A stretch of 60,707 bases of DNA from Robiginitomaculum sp. (GCA_015485335.1 WFTT01000057.1:1-60707); one strand, 5' to 3'. Shown: positions 28,408-37,893, numbered from the stretch's first letter. Notes: a model not told the origin generated them from the letters alone. Numbers and translations are program-made.

Positions 28408-29298
28408 TTAAGCGTCCATCAAACCCTTTTCCTTGGCCTGTTCCAGCATGGCGGCCTGAAGTTTTTCAAAGGCGCGGACCTCGATCTGGCGAATACGTTC
28501 GCGCGAAACCCCATAGGTCTGCGCCAATTCTTCGAGGGTTTTTGGCTCTTCTGACAATTTGCGTTGTTGGATAATATCCTGTTCGCGCTCGTTCAGATTG
28601 GCCATGGCGTCCTGCAACAATTCCATCCGGGTGGAAAACTCGTCACTTTCGGCAACTTGCGTTTCCTGGCTGACATAGTTTTCGTCCTCCAGCCAGTCCT
28701 GCCATTGGCTGTCGCCTTCGGAGGAGCGCAAGGGCGCATTCAGCGAGGCATCGGGGCCGGACATACGCCGGTTCATCTGCACCACATCATTATTGGTTAC
28801 GCCCAGTTTGGTGGCAATGCTTTCCACCTGATCGGGATGCAGATCCCCATCATCAATGGCTTTCATCTGGCCTTTCATGCGGCGCAGATTGAAAAACAGT
28901 TTTTTCTGGGCCGCCGTTGTGCCCATTTTGACCAGCGACCAGGAGCGCAGGATATATTCCTGAATAGAGGCGCGGATCCACCACATGGCATAGGTGGCCA
29001 GACGAAAACCCTTATCCGGATCAAATTTTTTCACCGCCTGCATCAGGCCGACATTGCCCTCGGAAACCACTTCGCCAATGGGCAGGCCATAGCCGCGATA
29101 GCCCATGGCAATTTTCGCCACCAGGCGCAAATGCGAGGTCACCAGCTTTTGTGCCGCATCAGCGTCCTTGTGCTCGACCCAGCGTTTGGCCAGCATGAAT
29201 TCCTCGTCTTTTTCCAGCATGGGAAACTTGCGGATTTCGGTAAGATAGCGCGACAGCGAGGCTTCCGGCGTAGCGGAGACGGGTAACTGGGTTGCCAT
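28408..29298 (-). CDS. rpoH: RNA polymerase heat-shock sigma factor RpoH (sigma-32)
   Basis: Group 3 sigma factor for heat-shock genes. The 296-aa product has region 1.2/2 (YLTEIRKFPMLEKDEEFMLAKRW...GYGLPIGEVVSEGNVGLMQA), the RpoH box QKKLFFNLRR that separates RpoH from other sigma factors, and region 4 with the HTH TLEELAQTYGVSRERIRQIEVRAFEKLQ. The start at MATQLPV has TTAGGAG upstream; the longer frame to 29352 lacks support. FtsH, encoded at 16550, degrades RpoH in other proteobacteria. A long upstream region with a promoter candidate, a palindrome and a phased array precedes it. Confidence 0.96.
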   Translation of the reverse strand: MATQLPVSATPEASLSRYLTEIRKFPMLEKDEEFMLAKRWVEHKDADAAQKLVTSHLRLVAKIAMGYRGYGLPIGEVVSEGNVGLMQAVKKFDPDKGFRLATYAMWWIRASIQEYILRSWSLVKMGTTAAQKKLFFNLRRMKGQMKAIDDGDLHPDQVESIATKLGVTNNDVVQMNRRMSGPDASLNAPLRSSEGDSQWQDWLEDENYVSQETQVAESDEFSTRMELLQDAMANLNEREQDIIQQRKLSEEPKTLEELAQTYGVSRERIRQIEVRAFEKLQAAMLEQAKEKGLMDA

Positions 29299-29429
29299 GA
29301 AAATTCTCCTAAGGGCGCGACTTTTCGTCGTCTTTACAGTGTTGACCTTCATTTAGGTTTTTTTAGGACCGATTAAAGGGCATTCTTTCATATTTTGACC
29401 AGCGTGGCAGCAATATCACGCATTTGTTA

Positions 29430-29481
29430 CGGGGATAATCCCCGACATGTTGAGCATATACACCTCTTCATACGCCCTCAA
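29430..29481 (-). promoter_or_regulatory. Candidate rpoH promoter with palindrome at the start site
   Basis: On the minus strand TTGAGG (29481-29476) and TATGCT (29458-29453) are separated by exactly 17 bp, a reasonable sigma-70-like promoter about 150 bp upstream of rpoH. The predicted start, near 29446, is immediately followed by a perfect 15-bp palindrome CGGGGATAATCCCCG (29430-29444), which could be an operator or a 5'-end hairpin. Function is inferred. Confidence 0.45.
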
Positions 29482-29589
29482 CAGAGGCATCCCTCGCCCA
29501 TAAAGCCTTGTAAACCTCTTTATTTACAATGTCATTGTGGCAGTGCCCATGGTTTCTCATGACCGCCACGGCTCTATTGTGCACCTGTT

Positions 29590-29746
29590 TTTACCCCCGG
29601 GGATAAATTGCAAAAACCCCCGGACAAAAAGGGACAAACATCGCCTTTCAAGGGGTAAAAGAGGGGCAATACAGGGTCTATCTGGGGTAAATAAGGGGCA
29701 CTCAGGGGCCCCTACCCAAGGGGTAATTACCCCTTATTGACCCTTG
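29590..29746. promoter_or_regulatory. Helically phased AAGGGGTAA array upstream of rpoH (G4-prone)
   Basis: Contains the 15-mer ACCCCCGGGGATAAA (29593-29607), AAGGGAC (29629-29635), then G-tracts at 29652-29655, 29663-29666, 29674-29676, 29684-29687, 29695-29698 and 29705-29708, all 10-11 bp apart. A further GGGG is at 29720-29723, followed by inverted TTACCCCTTA (29727-29736) and TTGACCCTTG (29737-29746). The six regularly spaced tracts have 6-7-nt loops, so the plus strand satisfies the standard G-quadruplex pattern. The consensus is the complement of the array before ruvC; relative to the downstream gene both present TTACCCC on the coding strand. Confidence 0.6.
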
Positions 29747-29758
29747 TGGAGTGTGATC

Positions 29759-29807
29759 CCATCCTTCGAGGCCCTTCGTAGGCGCTTCGCGCCGCCTCAG
29801 GATGAGG
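29759..29807. repeat. Intergenic palindromic repeat (alphaproteobacterial type)
   Basis: Starts CATCCTTCGAGGC and ends GCCTCAGGATGAGG around a GGCGC-TTC-GCGCC core, so it folds into a long hairpin on either strand. Sequences of this kind are dispersed in intergenic regions of many alphaproteobacteria. Confidence 0.75.
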
Positions 29808-29824
29808 CCATATATATTCCACCA

Positions 29825-29869
29825 CCTCATGTTGAGGTGCGAGGCGAAGCCGAGCCTCGAAACATGAAG
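29825..29869. repeat. Second adjacent intergenic palindromic repeat
   Basis: CCTCATGTTGAGGTGCGAGG followed by CGAAGCCGAGCCTCGAAACATGAAG; the CATGTT/AACATG and CGAGGC/GCCTCG arms pair. It lies 17 bp from the preceding repeat and just before the pnp terminator. Confidence 0.7.
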
Positions 29870-29881
29870 AATACCGGAAAC

Positions 29882-29914
29882 AAAAAAACCCCGGGCGTTT
29901 CGCCCAGGGTTTTT
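29882..29914 (-). terminator. Intrinsic terminator of pnp
   Basis: On the minus strand a 12-bp stem (29912-29901 with 29897-29886, one U-G wobble) closes a 3-nt AAA loop and is followed by a run of seven U. It begins about 30 bp after the pnp stop and ends the translation-gene operon. Confidence 0.9.
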
Positions 29915-29942
29915 CAGTTCTTAAAAGTCAGAAGCGGAAAGA

Positions 29943-32066
29943 TCAGCCTTCGTCTTGCTTGATCTCTTCGCCGGTTTCCTGATTGACGACCTTCATGGAG
30001 AGGCGAACCTTGCCCCGGTCATCAAAGCCAAGCACCTTGACCTTGACCTTGTCGCCTTCCTTGACCACGTCGGTGGTGTTGTTGACGCGCTCGGCGGCCA
30101 GTTGGCTGATATGTACCAGGCCATCCTTGGGACCAAAGAAGTTGACGAAAGCACCAAAGTCCATGGTTTTGACCACGGTACCGTCATAAATTTCGCCCAG
30201 TTCCGGCTCAGCGGCAATGCCCTTGATCCAGTCCATGGCGGCCTTGATCGCATTGGCATCCGAAGAGGCGATTTTGATCACGCCGTCATCATTGATGTCG
30301 ATCTTGGCACCGGTTTCTTCGACGATCTGGCGAATAACCTTGCCGCCAGAGCCGATGACTTCGCGGATTTTGTCCTTGGCAACGGTGATAGTTTCAATGC
30401 GCGGGGCAAATTCACCCACTTCTTCGCGAGAGGCACTAAGCGCCTTGTTCATTTCGCCCAGAATGTGCATGCGCCCACCCTTGGCCTGTTCCAGCGCGGT
30501 TTCCATGATCTCTTCGGTGATCCCGGCGATTTTGATGTCCATCTGCAAAGAGGTGATCCCCTTTTCCGTACCGGCCACCTTGAAGTCCATATCGCCCAGA
30601 TGATCTTCATCACCCAAAATATCGGAAAGCACGGCGACGCCGTCTTTTTCCTTGATCAGGCCCATGGCAATGCCGGAAACCGGACGGCTGATCGGCACAC
30701 CGGCATCCATCAGCGCCAGCGATGAACCACAGACGGTGGCCATGGAGGAGGAGCCATTGGATTCGGTAATTTCCGAGACCAGACGAATGGTGTAGGGAAA
30801 ATCATCCTTGGGAGGCAGTACCGCCCGCATGGCGCGCCATGCCAGTTTGCCATGGCCGATTTCACGACGCCCCGGAGGGCCCATGCGACGCGCTTCGCCA
30901 ACCGAATAGGGCGGGAAGTTATAATGCAACAGGAAGTTTTCCTTGGTGGTGCCGGTCAGGGCATCGATGAATTGTTCATCATCGCCTGTGCCCAAGGTGG
31001 CAATGACCAGCGCCTGGGTTTCACCGCGGGTAAAGAGCGCCGAACCATGGGTGCGGGGCAGAACCGCGGTTTCACCAATGATCGGGCGAACCTGATCGAG
31101 CTTGCGGCCATCAATCCGTTTACCGGTTTTGATGATATTGCCGCGAACCACATCGGCTTCCAAGGATTTGAGCACACCGCCCAAAACGTCCGAAGGAATG
31201 CCATCGGGATTATCATCAGACTGGCCAAGTTCGGCATAGGCCTTGTCCTTGGCAGCACCAACGGCGTCCTGACGTTCCAGCTTGTCGGTGATCTTATAGG
31301 CTTTGGTCAAGGCAGCACCAACCAGTTTCTTGGCGGCGGCCTTTTCCTTTGAATAATCCGGTGAAGCAAACTCAAAAGCAGGCTTGGCAGCCTTTTTGGC
31401 CAGACGTTCGATCATTTCAATGACCGGCTGCATGGATTCATGACCGGCCATCACCGCGCCCAACATATCGTCCTCGGACAATTCCTTGGCTTCGGATTCG
31501 ACCATCATCACCGCATCCTTGGTGCCGGCAACCAGCAGGTCCAGCTCGGTCTCGACCATTTCTTCAATGGTCGGGTTGATGACATATTCGCCGTCGATCA
31601 GGCCTACGCGGGCACCGGCAATCGGGCCCATAAACGGCACGCCGGAGAGCGACAGCGCCGCCGAGGCAGCCACCATGGCCAGCACGTCCGGGTCATTTTC
31701 CTGATCGTGGCTGAGCACGGTCAGGATCACCTGAACTTCGTTTTTAAAGCCCTTGGCAAACAAGGGGCGGATCGGACGGTCAATCAGACGCGAGGTCAAG
31801 GTGTCTTTTTCGGTCGGACGGCCTTCGCGTTTGAAAAAGCCGCCTGGAATACGTCCGGCGGCATAATATTTTTCGGTGTAATTTACGGTCAGCGGAAAGA
31901 AGTCCATGCCCGGTTTTGGCTCGCGGGCAAAGGTGACAGCGGCCAGCACGGTCGTTTCGCCATAGGTGGCCAGCACAGAACCCTGTGCCTGACGGGCAAT
32001 GCGCCCGGTTTCCAAGGTAAGGTCGCGACCTTCCCAATCAATCGTTTCTTTGTGGATATCAAACAT
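29943..32066 (-). CDS. pnp: Polyribonucleotide nucleotidyltransferase Pnp (PNPase)
   Basis: Phosphorolytic 3'-5' exoribonuclease of mRNA decay. Domain order is complete over 707 aa: RNase PH-like 1 (about 1-140), the helical domain, RNase PH-like 2 (about 315-545) with [40 protein letters not shown] and the catalytic [17 protein letters not shown], then a KH domain (about 555-615; [18 protein letters not shown]) and an S1 domain (about 622-690; [13 protein letters not shown]...[10 protein letters not shown]). It lies directly after rpsO, the usual arrangement. The 65-bp gap holds the palindrome CCATGCGCATGG (32094-32105), which could form an RNA-processing hairpin. Confidence 0.97.
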   Translation of the reverse strand: MFDIHKETIDWEGRDLTLETGRIARQAQGSVLATYGETTVLAAVTFAREPKPGMDFFPLTVNYTEKYYAAGRIPGGFFKREGRPTEKDTLTSRLIDRPIRPLFAKGFKNEVQVILTVLSHDQENDPDVLAMVAASAALSLSGVPFMGPIAGARVGLIDGEYVINPTIEEMVETELDLLVAGTKDAVMMVESEAKELSEDDMLGAVMAGHESMQPVIEMIERLAKKAAKPAFEFASPDYSKEKAAAKKLVGAALTKAYKITDKLERQDAVGAAKDKAYAELGQSDDNPDGIPSDVLGGVLKSLEADVVRGNIIKTGKRIDGRKLDQVRPIIGETAVLPRTHGSALFTRGETQALVIATLGTGDDEQFIDALTGTTKENFLLHYNFPPYSVGEARRMGPPGRREIGHGKLAWRAMRAVLPPKDDFPYTIRLVSEITESNGSSSMATVCGSSLALMDAGVPISRPVSGIAMGLIKEKDGVAVLSDILGDEDHLGDMDFKVAGTEKGITSLQMDIKIAGITEEIMETALEQAKGGRMHILGEMNKALSASREEVGEFAPRIETITVAKDKIREVIGSGGKVIRQIVEETGAKIDINDDGVIKIASSDANAIKAAMDWIKGIAAEPELGEIYDGTVVKTMDFGAFVNFFGPKDGLVHISQLAAERVNNTTDVVKEGDKVKVKVLGFDDRGKVRLSMKVVNQETGEEIKQDEG

Positions 32067-32131
32067 ATGTGTTTTCCTCTTTGGCCACGCGCCCCATGCG
32101 CATGGCCCTTACATGAGCGTTGGGCGACGTC

Positions 32132-32401
32132 CTAGCGACGCAGGCCCAGCTCTTTAATCAGCGCCTGATAGCGAGCTTCATTCTCGCGTTTCAGATAATC
32201 AAGAAGGCGGCGGCGCTGGGAAACCATTTTCAACAATCCGCGGCGCGAATGGTTATCCTTCTTGTGCATTTTGAAGTGTTCGGTAAGGGTTGAAATACGT
32301 GAAGACAGGATAGCAACCTGAACTTCCGGTGAGCCTGTGTCACCTTCGCTTTGCGCAAACTTCTTAATCAACTCAGCTTTGCGCTCAGTAGTAATCGACA
32401 T
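32132..32401 (-). CDS. rpsO: 30S ribosomal protein S15
   Basis: Primary 16S rRNA-binding protein of the central domain. The 89-aa sequence is entirely standard: [32 protein letters not shown] (first half), [26 protein letters not shown] and the terminal ELGLRR. A GGAG lies 8 bp before the ATG, and the leader folds into a pseudoknot directly abutting it (see 32410-32460), consistent with autoregulation by S15. It lies between truB and pnp on the same strand. Confidence 0.98.
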   Translation of the reverse strand: MSITTERKAELIKKFAQSEGDTGSPEVQVAILSSRISTLTEHFKMHKKDNHSRRGLLKMVSQRRRLLDYLKRENEARYQALIKELGLRR

Positions 32402-32409
32402 CTTTTCTT

Positions 32410-32460
32410 CTCCACGGCGTCGTTAAAATGATGGCCTTGCCGAGACGCCGTCCAGCAAGG
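32410..32460 (-). ncRNA. rpsO leader pseudoknot, likely S15 autoregulatory element
   Basis: Read on the minus strand, stem 1 is CCUUGC (32460-32455) with GCAAGG (32440-32435), extendable by three more pairs including wobbles. Its 8-nt loop ACGGCGUC (32451-32444) is perfectly complementary to GACGCCGU (32421-32414), forming an H-type pseudoknot. The 3' strand ends next to the GGAG (32413-32410) of rpsO. In E. coli, S15 represses its own mRNA by trapping the ribosome on a pseudoknot at the same place. Here the pairing is seen; binding by S15 is inferred. Confidence 0.65.
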
Positions 32461-32560
32461 TCAGGTAATGGATCGGGCTTATGGGCGAAAAGTCGCGAAA
32501 TAGCAAGGTATAGTGCGCGGTTGAACCGCAGAATAAACAGATCAATATCATCAACGCCGT

Positions 32561-33508
32561 TCAGGATGATCCCGTGGCCGCATTAAAGACGCGTAACGGC
32601 TTAAATGCATCCCCTTCTTGGCGGCCAATGGCAATGGGCTCCTGATCCAAATGCGCATAAATCGGCGCATTTTGCGACGCATCATGCACCATAATCGCCT
32701 GGTGTTGTGCCGGACCAAGCAAAACGGCCCGGCCATGACGTATATCCAGAGCCTGGTCGAGGCCAAGCGATATATGAGCCAGATCACCAAGGGCGCTGTG
32801 CAGGGGTTGCAAAAGCGCCCGGGCCGCGCCCTGCCGGACGCGTTCTTCCAGCGTCGCCAGATCAATGGCCTGAGCCGCGTCAAACGGACCAACCCGGGTA
32901 CGGCGCAGGCGCACCACATGGCCCTGTGTACCAAGGGCGGCGGCAAGATCGCGCATCAAGGATCGCACATAGGTGCCCTTGCCACACTCTACCGTAAAGG
33001 CCGCATGGTCCGCATCGGGCATGTCGGTCAGGCGCAGGGCATCAATGCGCACACGGCGTGATTTTAGCACCACTTCTTCGCCGGCACGGGCCAGATCATA
33101 AGCACGTTTGCCATCCACCTTGATGGCGGAAAAGGCCGGGGGCATTTGTTCGATATCGCCAATGAAGCGGCCCAGCACCGCCTCTATGGCGGCCTGGTCC
33201 GGGCGCATATCCGAGGTGGCAACCACCTCGCCTTCGCCATCCAGCGTGGTGGTGGCGCGGCCCCATTGCACCGTAAATTCGTAAACCTTGCGGGCATCCA
33301 TCATGAAATTAATGGTTTTGGTGGCCTCGCCAAAGGCCAATGGCAGTACGCCACTGGCCAACGGGTCCAGCGTACCCGCATGGCCGGCTTTTTTGGCATC
33401 CAGCAGCCATCGCGCCTTGCCCAGCGCCTGGGTGGAGGTCATACCCAATGGCTTGTCCAGCACCAGCCAGCCGGTGATGTTTTGCCCTTTTTTGCGCGTG
33501 CGTCCCAT
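32561..33508 (-). CDS. truB: tRNA pseudouridine(55) synthase TruB
   Basis: Makes pseudouridine 55 in the T-loop of tRNAs and acts as an RNA chaperone. Motifs: LDKPLGMTSTQAL near residues 17-29, the catalytic-Asp block GHAGTLDPLASGVLPLAFGEATK (Asp about 47), YEFTVQWG, and RAYDLARAGEEV before the C-terminal domain with YVRSLMRDLAAALGT. Length 315 aa. It starts 11 bp after the rbfA stop. Confidence 0.96.
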   Translation of the reverse strand: MGRTRKKGQNITGWLVLDKPLGMTSTQALGKARWLLDAKKAGHAGTLDPLASGVLPLAFGEATKTINFMMDARKVYEFTVQWGRATTTLDGEGEVVATSDMRPDQAAIEAVLGRFIGDIEQMPPAFSAIKVDGKRAYDLARAGEEVVLKSRRVRIDALRLTDMPDADHAAFTVECGKGTYVRSLMRDLAAALGTQGHVVRLRRTRVGPFDAAQAIDLATLEERVRQGAARALLQPLHSALGDLAHISLGLDQALDIRHGRAVLLGPAQHQAIMVHDASQNAPIYAHLDQEPIAIGRQEGDAFKPLRVFNAATGSS

Positions 33509-33519
33509 GCGGGCAGGCC

Positions 33520-33915
33520 CTAGCCATCCTCGTCTTGGGTCAGATCCCGGGCCACATCGGGGCGATGCAACAGCTCGCTGATATGGCTGGCCGTATCAAA
33601 GCTGTTATCGGCTTCGAATACCAGTTTTGGGGTAAATTTCATATCGATCTCGCGCCCCAGCCGCCCGCGCAAGAACGCCGAACAGCGATTCATCGCCTTG
33701 ATCACGGTGGGGGTTTCCTTGCCGCCCAGCGGGATGCAAAACACATTGGCATGGCGCAGGTCCGGCGAACAGCGCACCTCGGTGATAGTCAACACCGTGC
33801 CTTTCAAATCTGGATCGCGCAATTCCTCGCGCGCCAATACATCGACCAGCGCATGACGCACCAGTTCACCAGCGCGCAATTGACGCTGTGTCGGGGCTTT
33901 GTTTTTCTTGCTCAT
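33520..33915 (-). CDS. rbfA: Ribosome-binding factor A
   Basis: Small KH-fold protein that assists late maturation of the 30S subunit around the 5' end of 16S rRNA. It shows the basic N-terminus RQLRAGELVRHALVDVL, the central VLTITEVRCSPDLRHANVF strand-helix region and LGREIDMKFTPKLVFEAD toward the end, finishing in an acidic tail DLTQDEDG. Length 131 aa. It is usually directly downstream of infB; here a trpF-like gene intervenes. Confidence 0.94.
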   Translation of the reverse strand: MSKKNKAPTQRQLRAGELVRHALVDVLAREELRDPDLKGTVLTITEVRCSPDLRHANVFCIPLGGKETPTVIKAMNRCSAFLRGRLGREIDMKFTPKLVFEADNSFDTASHISELLHRPDVARDLTQDEDG

Positions 33916-33955
33916 AGGCGTTCCATAATCTTCTTTTTTTCTGTGGACAAGCTCA

Positions 33956-34615
33956 TTAGGTCGTCAACGTGTTGTCACACCTGTGTGCAAAACTGTTCAA
34001 TTTTCCTGCATCCAGGGCAAATCCCGGGCCGCGCAAACCCGAACATATATCCAGGGCAAACGGCCTTACCCGCCTACAGGCCTCTCCGGCATTATCCGGG
34101 TTCAGGCCCCCGGCCAGGATCACCGGACAGTCCAGCGTCGCCACAATCCTTGCGGAAACATCCCAGTTATGGGTGCGCCCGGTACCGCCCAGTTCCCTGA
34201 CCGGCCCATCCATGCGGCCACTGTCCAGCAAGATCATGTCCCCGTGAGGCGCAGCGGCTTTGGCCACGTCCAGCGCCTCTTCGCCCTGGACATGTACCAC
34301 CTGAATGATCAGCACGTCCGGGCAGTGTTTTCGGATGGCCGCGCAGGTTTGTACCGGTACCGTATCGACCAATTGCACCATATCACAGCCACATCGCAAA
34401 ATATGCTCCACCACCGCCTCAGAGTCCGTTTGGGATGTCAGCAAAAACCGCTTGATGCGCCCTTTGGTGGCGCAGGCAATGGCGCGAATCTGTGTGTCAT
34501 CCACCGGCCCCGGCCCCGATGGCATAGAAGCCACCAGGCCAATGGCCCACGCGCCCGCGGCAATGGCCATTTCGGCCTCGTCCACAGACTGGATACAGCA
34601 GATTTTGAAACGCAT
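33956..34615 (-). CDS. TrpF-like (phosphoribosylanthranilate isomerase-type) barrel protein
   Basis: A 219-aa (beta/alpha)8 barrel resembling phosphoribosylanthranilate isomerase. The expected catalytic residues are present: Cys6 in FKICCIQ (TrpF has KICGI) and Asp131 in ILLDSGR. The phosphate-binding loops are recognisable: GGTGRTHNWD (143-152), ILAGGLNPDN (166-175) and LDICSGLR. Differences from TrpF are the KICCIQ substitution, GLVASMPSGPGP in place of GFVF-type sequence, and ten Cys overall. It lies 9 bp after infB and 40 bp before rbfA, with no trp gene in the window. Either the trp isomerase placed unusually, or a paralogue with another substrate. Confidence 0.75.
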   Translation of the reverse strand: MRFKICCIQSVDEAEMAIAAGAWAIGLVASMPSGPGPVDDTQIRAIACATKGRIKRFLLTSQTDSEAVVEHILRCGCDMVQLVDTVPVQTCAAIRKHCPDVLIIQVVHVQGEEALDVAKAAAPHGDMILLDSGRMDGPVRELGGTGRTHNWDVSARIVATLDCPVILAGGLNPDNAGEACRRVRPFALDICSGLRGPGFALDAGKLNSFAHRCDNTLTT

Positions 34616-34624
34616 GGTTTCCGC

Positions 34625-37153
34625 TTAGAGCTTGCGGTCGATCTCGGTCACGTCAAAGCACTCGATCAGATCGCCTTTTTGCAGATCGTGGTAATTGAGA
34701 AAGCCCATACCACATTCCTGACCGGCATTGACCTCTTTGACCTCGTCCTTAAAGCGACGCAGCGTGCTCAGCTCGCCTTCATGGATCACCACATTATCAC
34801 GCAGCAGGCGCACCTTGGAGCCACGGCGAACCACGCCCTCGGTAACCCGACCACCGGCGATCTTGCCCAGTTTGGAGATATTGAAAACTTCCAATACTTC
34901 GGCATTACCCAAGAAGGTTTCGCGCAATTCCGGATCCAGCATGCCTTCCAGCACGGCCTTAATATCATCCAGAAGGTCATAAATGATCGCATAATAGCGA
35001 ATTTCCACGCCTTCTCTTTCCGCCAGTTCGCGCGCCTGTTTGGTGGCCCGCACATTAAAGCCGATCACCGGCGAGTTGGAGGACCGCGCCAGCAAAATAT
35101 CGGATTCGGTAATACCGCCAGCGGACGAATGGATTACCCGGGCGCGCACCTCATCATTGCCGAGCTTCTCTACCGCCTGCTTAATGGCTTCGGCAGAACC
35201 CTGCACATCGGCTTTGACCACCAGAACCGCCTCGGCGATGTCCTTGTCTTTCAGGCTGGCCATCATCTGTTCCAGCGAGGCCACGGCCGAGGGGCCTGAG
35301 GCGGCATCAAGCTGACGAAGTTTGCGATCCCGATATTCAGTGATTTCGCGGGCGCGAGCCTCGCTTTCCACCACGGCAAACGGTTCACCCGGTTCCGGGG
35401 CGCCATTCAGACCCAAAACCTCAACCGGCAAAGACGGGCCGGCTTCTTTAAGCTGTGCCCCGCGTTCATCGGTCAGCGCCCGCACCTTGCCCCAGGCCGT
35501 ACCGGCCACCACAATATCGCCGCGCTTTAATGTGCCGCGCTTCACCAGAACCGTCGCCACTGGGCCACGCCCCTTGGCAACCTGACTTTCGATCACCACG
35601 CCATCGGCACTGCGATCGGGATTGGCGGTCAGTTCCAGCACTTCGGCCTGCAAGGTGATGGCCTCGACCAGATCATCCAGCCCGGTTTTTTTCAGCGCCG
35701 AAACCTCGATCGCCTGCACATCGCCGCCAACGGATTCGGTCAGCACTTCATATTGCAAAAGGTCATTCAGAACCTTGGTGGAATCGGCGCCTTCCTTGTC
35801 CATCTTGTTGACAGCCACAATGATCGGCACTTCGGCAGCCTTGGCGTGATTGATGGCCTCAATGGTTTGCGGCATGACACTGTCATCAGCAGCCACCACC
35901 AGCACCACAATATCCGTGGCCTGCGCGCCGCGCAGACGCATGGACGAAAACGCCGCATGGCCCGGGGTATCCAGGAAGGTAATTTTATCGCCGGATTTCA
36001 GTTTCACCTGATAGGCGCCGATATGCTGGGTAATCCCGCCAGCTTCGCCCGCTGCCACGTCCGTAGATCGCAAGGCGTCTAGCAGCGAGGTTTTGCCATG
36101 GTCTACATGGCCCATAATGGTCACCACCGGTGGACGCGGTTGTTTGCTGTCCTCGGGATCATCCTCACTGATAAAGCCGGTTTCCACATCGGATTCGGCC
36201 ACACGGCGAACCTTGTGTCCAAACTCTTCCACGATCAGCTCAGCGGTATCCGGATCCAGAACATCTTCGGGGCGTTTCATATCGCCCTGTTGCATCAAAA
36301 ACTTGACCACATCACGGGCCCGCTCGCTCATCCGACTGGCCAGCTCCTGAACCGTAATGGTTTCAGGGATCACCACTTCGCGCACAACCTTGTCCCGGGC
36401 ACCGGTATCCCCGGCCAGGCGGCGTTCTTTTTCGCGCTCGCGCGCCCGGCGCATGGACGCCAGCGAGCGTTGACGCTGGCCTTCATCGCCATCCAAAATA
36501 TTGCTGATTGTCAACTTGCCACGACGGCGCTTGGGTTCGGAGCGGCTGCGCGATACGGGTTTTTGCTCGACGCGCTTTTTCTTGATCCGGCCGCCGAATT
36601 TTTCCACGGTGGATTCCGGTTTTGCAGGGATTTCAGGACTGGGCGAGCGAGGCTCGGCGCGCGGGCGCGCTGCCTGTGCGGCGGCCGCGGCGGCCGCTTC
36701 GGCGGCGGCTCGTTCAGCCTCTTCCTTGGCGCGACGCTCTTCTTCTTCGCGTTTTTTGCGTTCCGCAATCAGTTGTTCTTTTTCTTCGCGTTCCCGACGG
36801 GCGCGTTCTTCGGCCTCGATACGGGCGCGTTCCTCGCGACTGGCCGCCTCGGCCTTGGCCTTTTCCACGGCTGCTTCCCGGGCCAGAAATTCTGACTCTG
36901 ACAGCCCTAGCGCCCGGGCTCTGGCGGCGGTATCTGATTTTTCTTCGGTCGGGGTTTCGCTGGCCTCGGGTGCATCCGGTGCACCGGCGGCGGCTTTGCC
37001 GATAACGCGCTTGCGCTTTTTCTCGACCACCACGAATTTGGAACGCCCACGGGAAAAGCTTTGTTTGACGGTTCCCGCCGCAACATTGCGCTTCAGCGTC
37101 AGCGGCTTGCGGCCGCTGCCTTCCGGTTTGTCATTGTCGTTCGCGTCACTCAT
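34625..37153 (-). CDS. infB: Translation initiation factor IF-2
   Basis: GTPase that delivers initiator tRNA to the 30S subunit. The long N-terminal region has an IF2-associated basic patch, a highly charged Glu/Arg/Ala coiled coil (about 95-165) and basic [14 protein letters not shown] segments, then the IF2-N domain (about 260-310). The G domain starts with GHVDHGKTS (348-356) and includes DTPGHAAF and NKMDK, followed by domains II, III and the fMet-tRNA-binding C-terminal domain (to 842). Length and order are typical for alphaproteobacteria. Confidence 0.97.
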   Translation of the reverse strand: MSDANDNDKPEGSGRKPLTLKRNVAAGTVKQSFSRGRSKFVVVEKKRKRVIGKAAAGAPDAPEASETPTEEKSDTAARARALGLSESEFLAREAAVEKAKAEAASREERARIEAEERARREREEKEQLIAERKKREEEERRAKEEAERAAAEAAAAAAAQAARPRAEPRSPSPEIPAKPESTVEKFGGRIKKKRVEQKPVSRSRSEPKRRRGKLTISNILDGDEGQRQRSLASMRRAREREKERRLAGDTGARDKVVREVVIPETITVQELASRMSERARDVVKFLMQQGDMKRPEDVLDPDTAELIVEEFGHKVRRVAESDVETGFISEDDPEDSKQPRPPVVTIMGHVDHGKTSLLDALRSTDVAAGEAGGITQHIGAYQVKLKSGDKITFLDTPGHAAFSSMRLRGAQATDIVVLVVAADDSVMPQTIEAINHAKAAEVPIIVAVNKMDKEGADSTKVLNDLLQYEVLTESVGGDVQAIEVSALKKTGLDDLVEAITLQAEVLELTANPDRSADGVVIESQVAKGRGPVATVLVKRGTLKRGDIVVAGTAWGKVRALTDERGAQLKEAGPSLPVEVLGLNGAPEPGEPFAVVESEARAREITEYRDRKLRQLDAASGPSAVASLEQMMASLKDKDIAEAVLVVKADVQGSAEAIKQAVEKLGNDEVRARVIHSSAGGITESDILLARSSNSPVIGFNVRATKQARELAEREGVEIRYYAIIYDLLDDIKAVLEGMLDPELRETFLGNAEVLEVFNISKLGKIAGGRVTEGVVRRGSKVRLLRDNVVIHEGELSTLRRFKDEVKEVNAGQECGMGFLNYHDLQKGDLIECFDVTEIDRKL

Positions 37154-37268
37154 ACGTATTTCCCAAAACCGACCTCAGGTGTGCAGTGTGCCCCCTTGGC
37201 GGTCAATCCTTTATCTGCACCCGCAGACCATCAGTTTAGGCCGTAAACTAACGGTCTTCATGGGCGAT

Positions 37269-37871
37269 TCAACTCCTCATGTCGCCTGTATCGCCAGAAA
37301 AAAGCAGGCGAAAGGCGCATAATCGTTCCGCATGGAACATAAACTGCTCTGCCAGCCCTCCCGGCAACAGAGCCATATGGGTACTTTCGGCACGGCCAAT
37401 ACAGGCCCCCATTTGCCTTTGGGTGAAGGCCGTAACCATCGGCACCCCGCCCCATTTTCCGTCTGCCAGCGCCGCCAGTTTGCGTCGGCCATCTTCGGCA
37501 CCATCACTGGCCTCGACAAGACAGGCCGGGCGGCGGTTTTGCAATACACCACGAACCTGGTCAAAGCCACACAGCAATTCGCCAGACCGCTTGGCCAATC
37601 CCAGAAGGTCCAGGGCCGCCCGCGCCAGGGCCTCTTCGGTCCGGGCGAGCAGATCATCGGGCACCTGCACCCTGGCCTTGGCGGCCCGGGCAAAGCTGCG
37701 CTTTTTGATCGCCGCCTCCAGAACAGACCTATCGGCACTAACCCAAAGCCCGCGTCCCGGTGCCCGTGCCTTGACGTCTGGCACGATCGTATCATCGGGC
37801 GCTATGGCAAACCGCACCAATTTGGCTTCGGGCAAAACCTCGCCGCTCTGGATACATTTGCGTGTGCGCAT
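37269..37871 (-). CDS. ylxR: YlxR (DUF448) RNA-binding protein with L7Ae-like domain
   Basis: Conserved nusA-infB operon protein. The N-terminal YlxR domain (about 1-80) has [19 protein letters not shown] and [25 protein letters not shown]. The C-terminal part (about 90-190) looks like an L7Ae/L30e-type RNA-binding fold ([21 protein letters not shown]), a fusion common in alphaproteobacteria. Length 200 aa. In other bacteria YlxR binds RNA or modulates RNase P; the exact role here is not established. It sits between nusA (22 bp upstream) and infB. Confidence 0.87.
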   Translation of the reverse strand: MRTRKCIQSGEVLPEAKLVRFAIAPDDTIVPDVKARAPGRGLWVSADRSVLEAAIKKRSFARAAKARVQVPDDLLARTEEALARAALDLLGLAKRSGELLCGFDQVRGVLQNRRPACLVEASDGAEDGRRKLAALADGKWGGVPMVTAFTQRQMGACIGRAESTHMALLPGGLAEQFMFHAERLCAFRLLFSGDTGDMRS

Positions 37872-37893
37872 GGGTTCTCTTTACCGGCTCAAA

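Larger units (their letters stand above)
29299..29942. other. 644-bp intergenic region between rpoH and the pnp 3' end
   Basis: No gene is supported here. From left to right it holds the rpoH leader with a TTAGGAG ribosome-binding site, a promoter candidate and palindrome (29430-29481), a small inverted repeat ACAATG-T-CATTGT (29525-29537), the phased G-tract array (29590-29746), two palindromic repeats (29759-29869) and the pnp terminator (29882-29914). Short frames in it cross the repeats and are not credible. Confidence 0.8.

Noticed and set aside
33983-35299. 438-codon open frame on the plus strand
   Set aside because: Antisense to the trpF-like gene and infB, no recognisable motif; explained by codon bias of the real genes.
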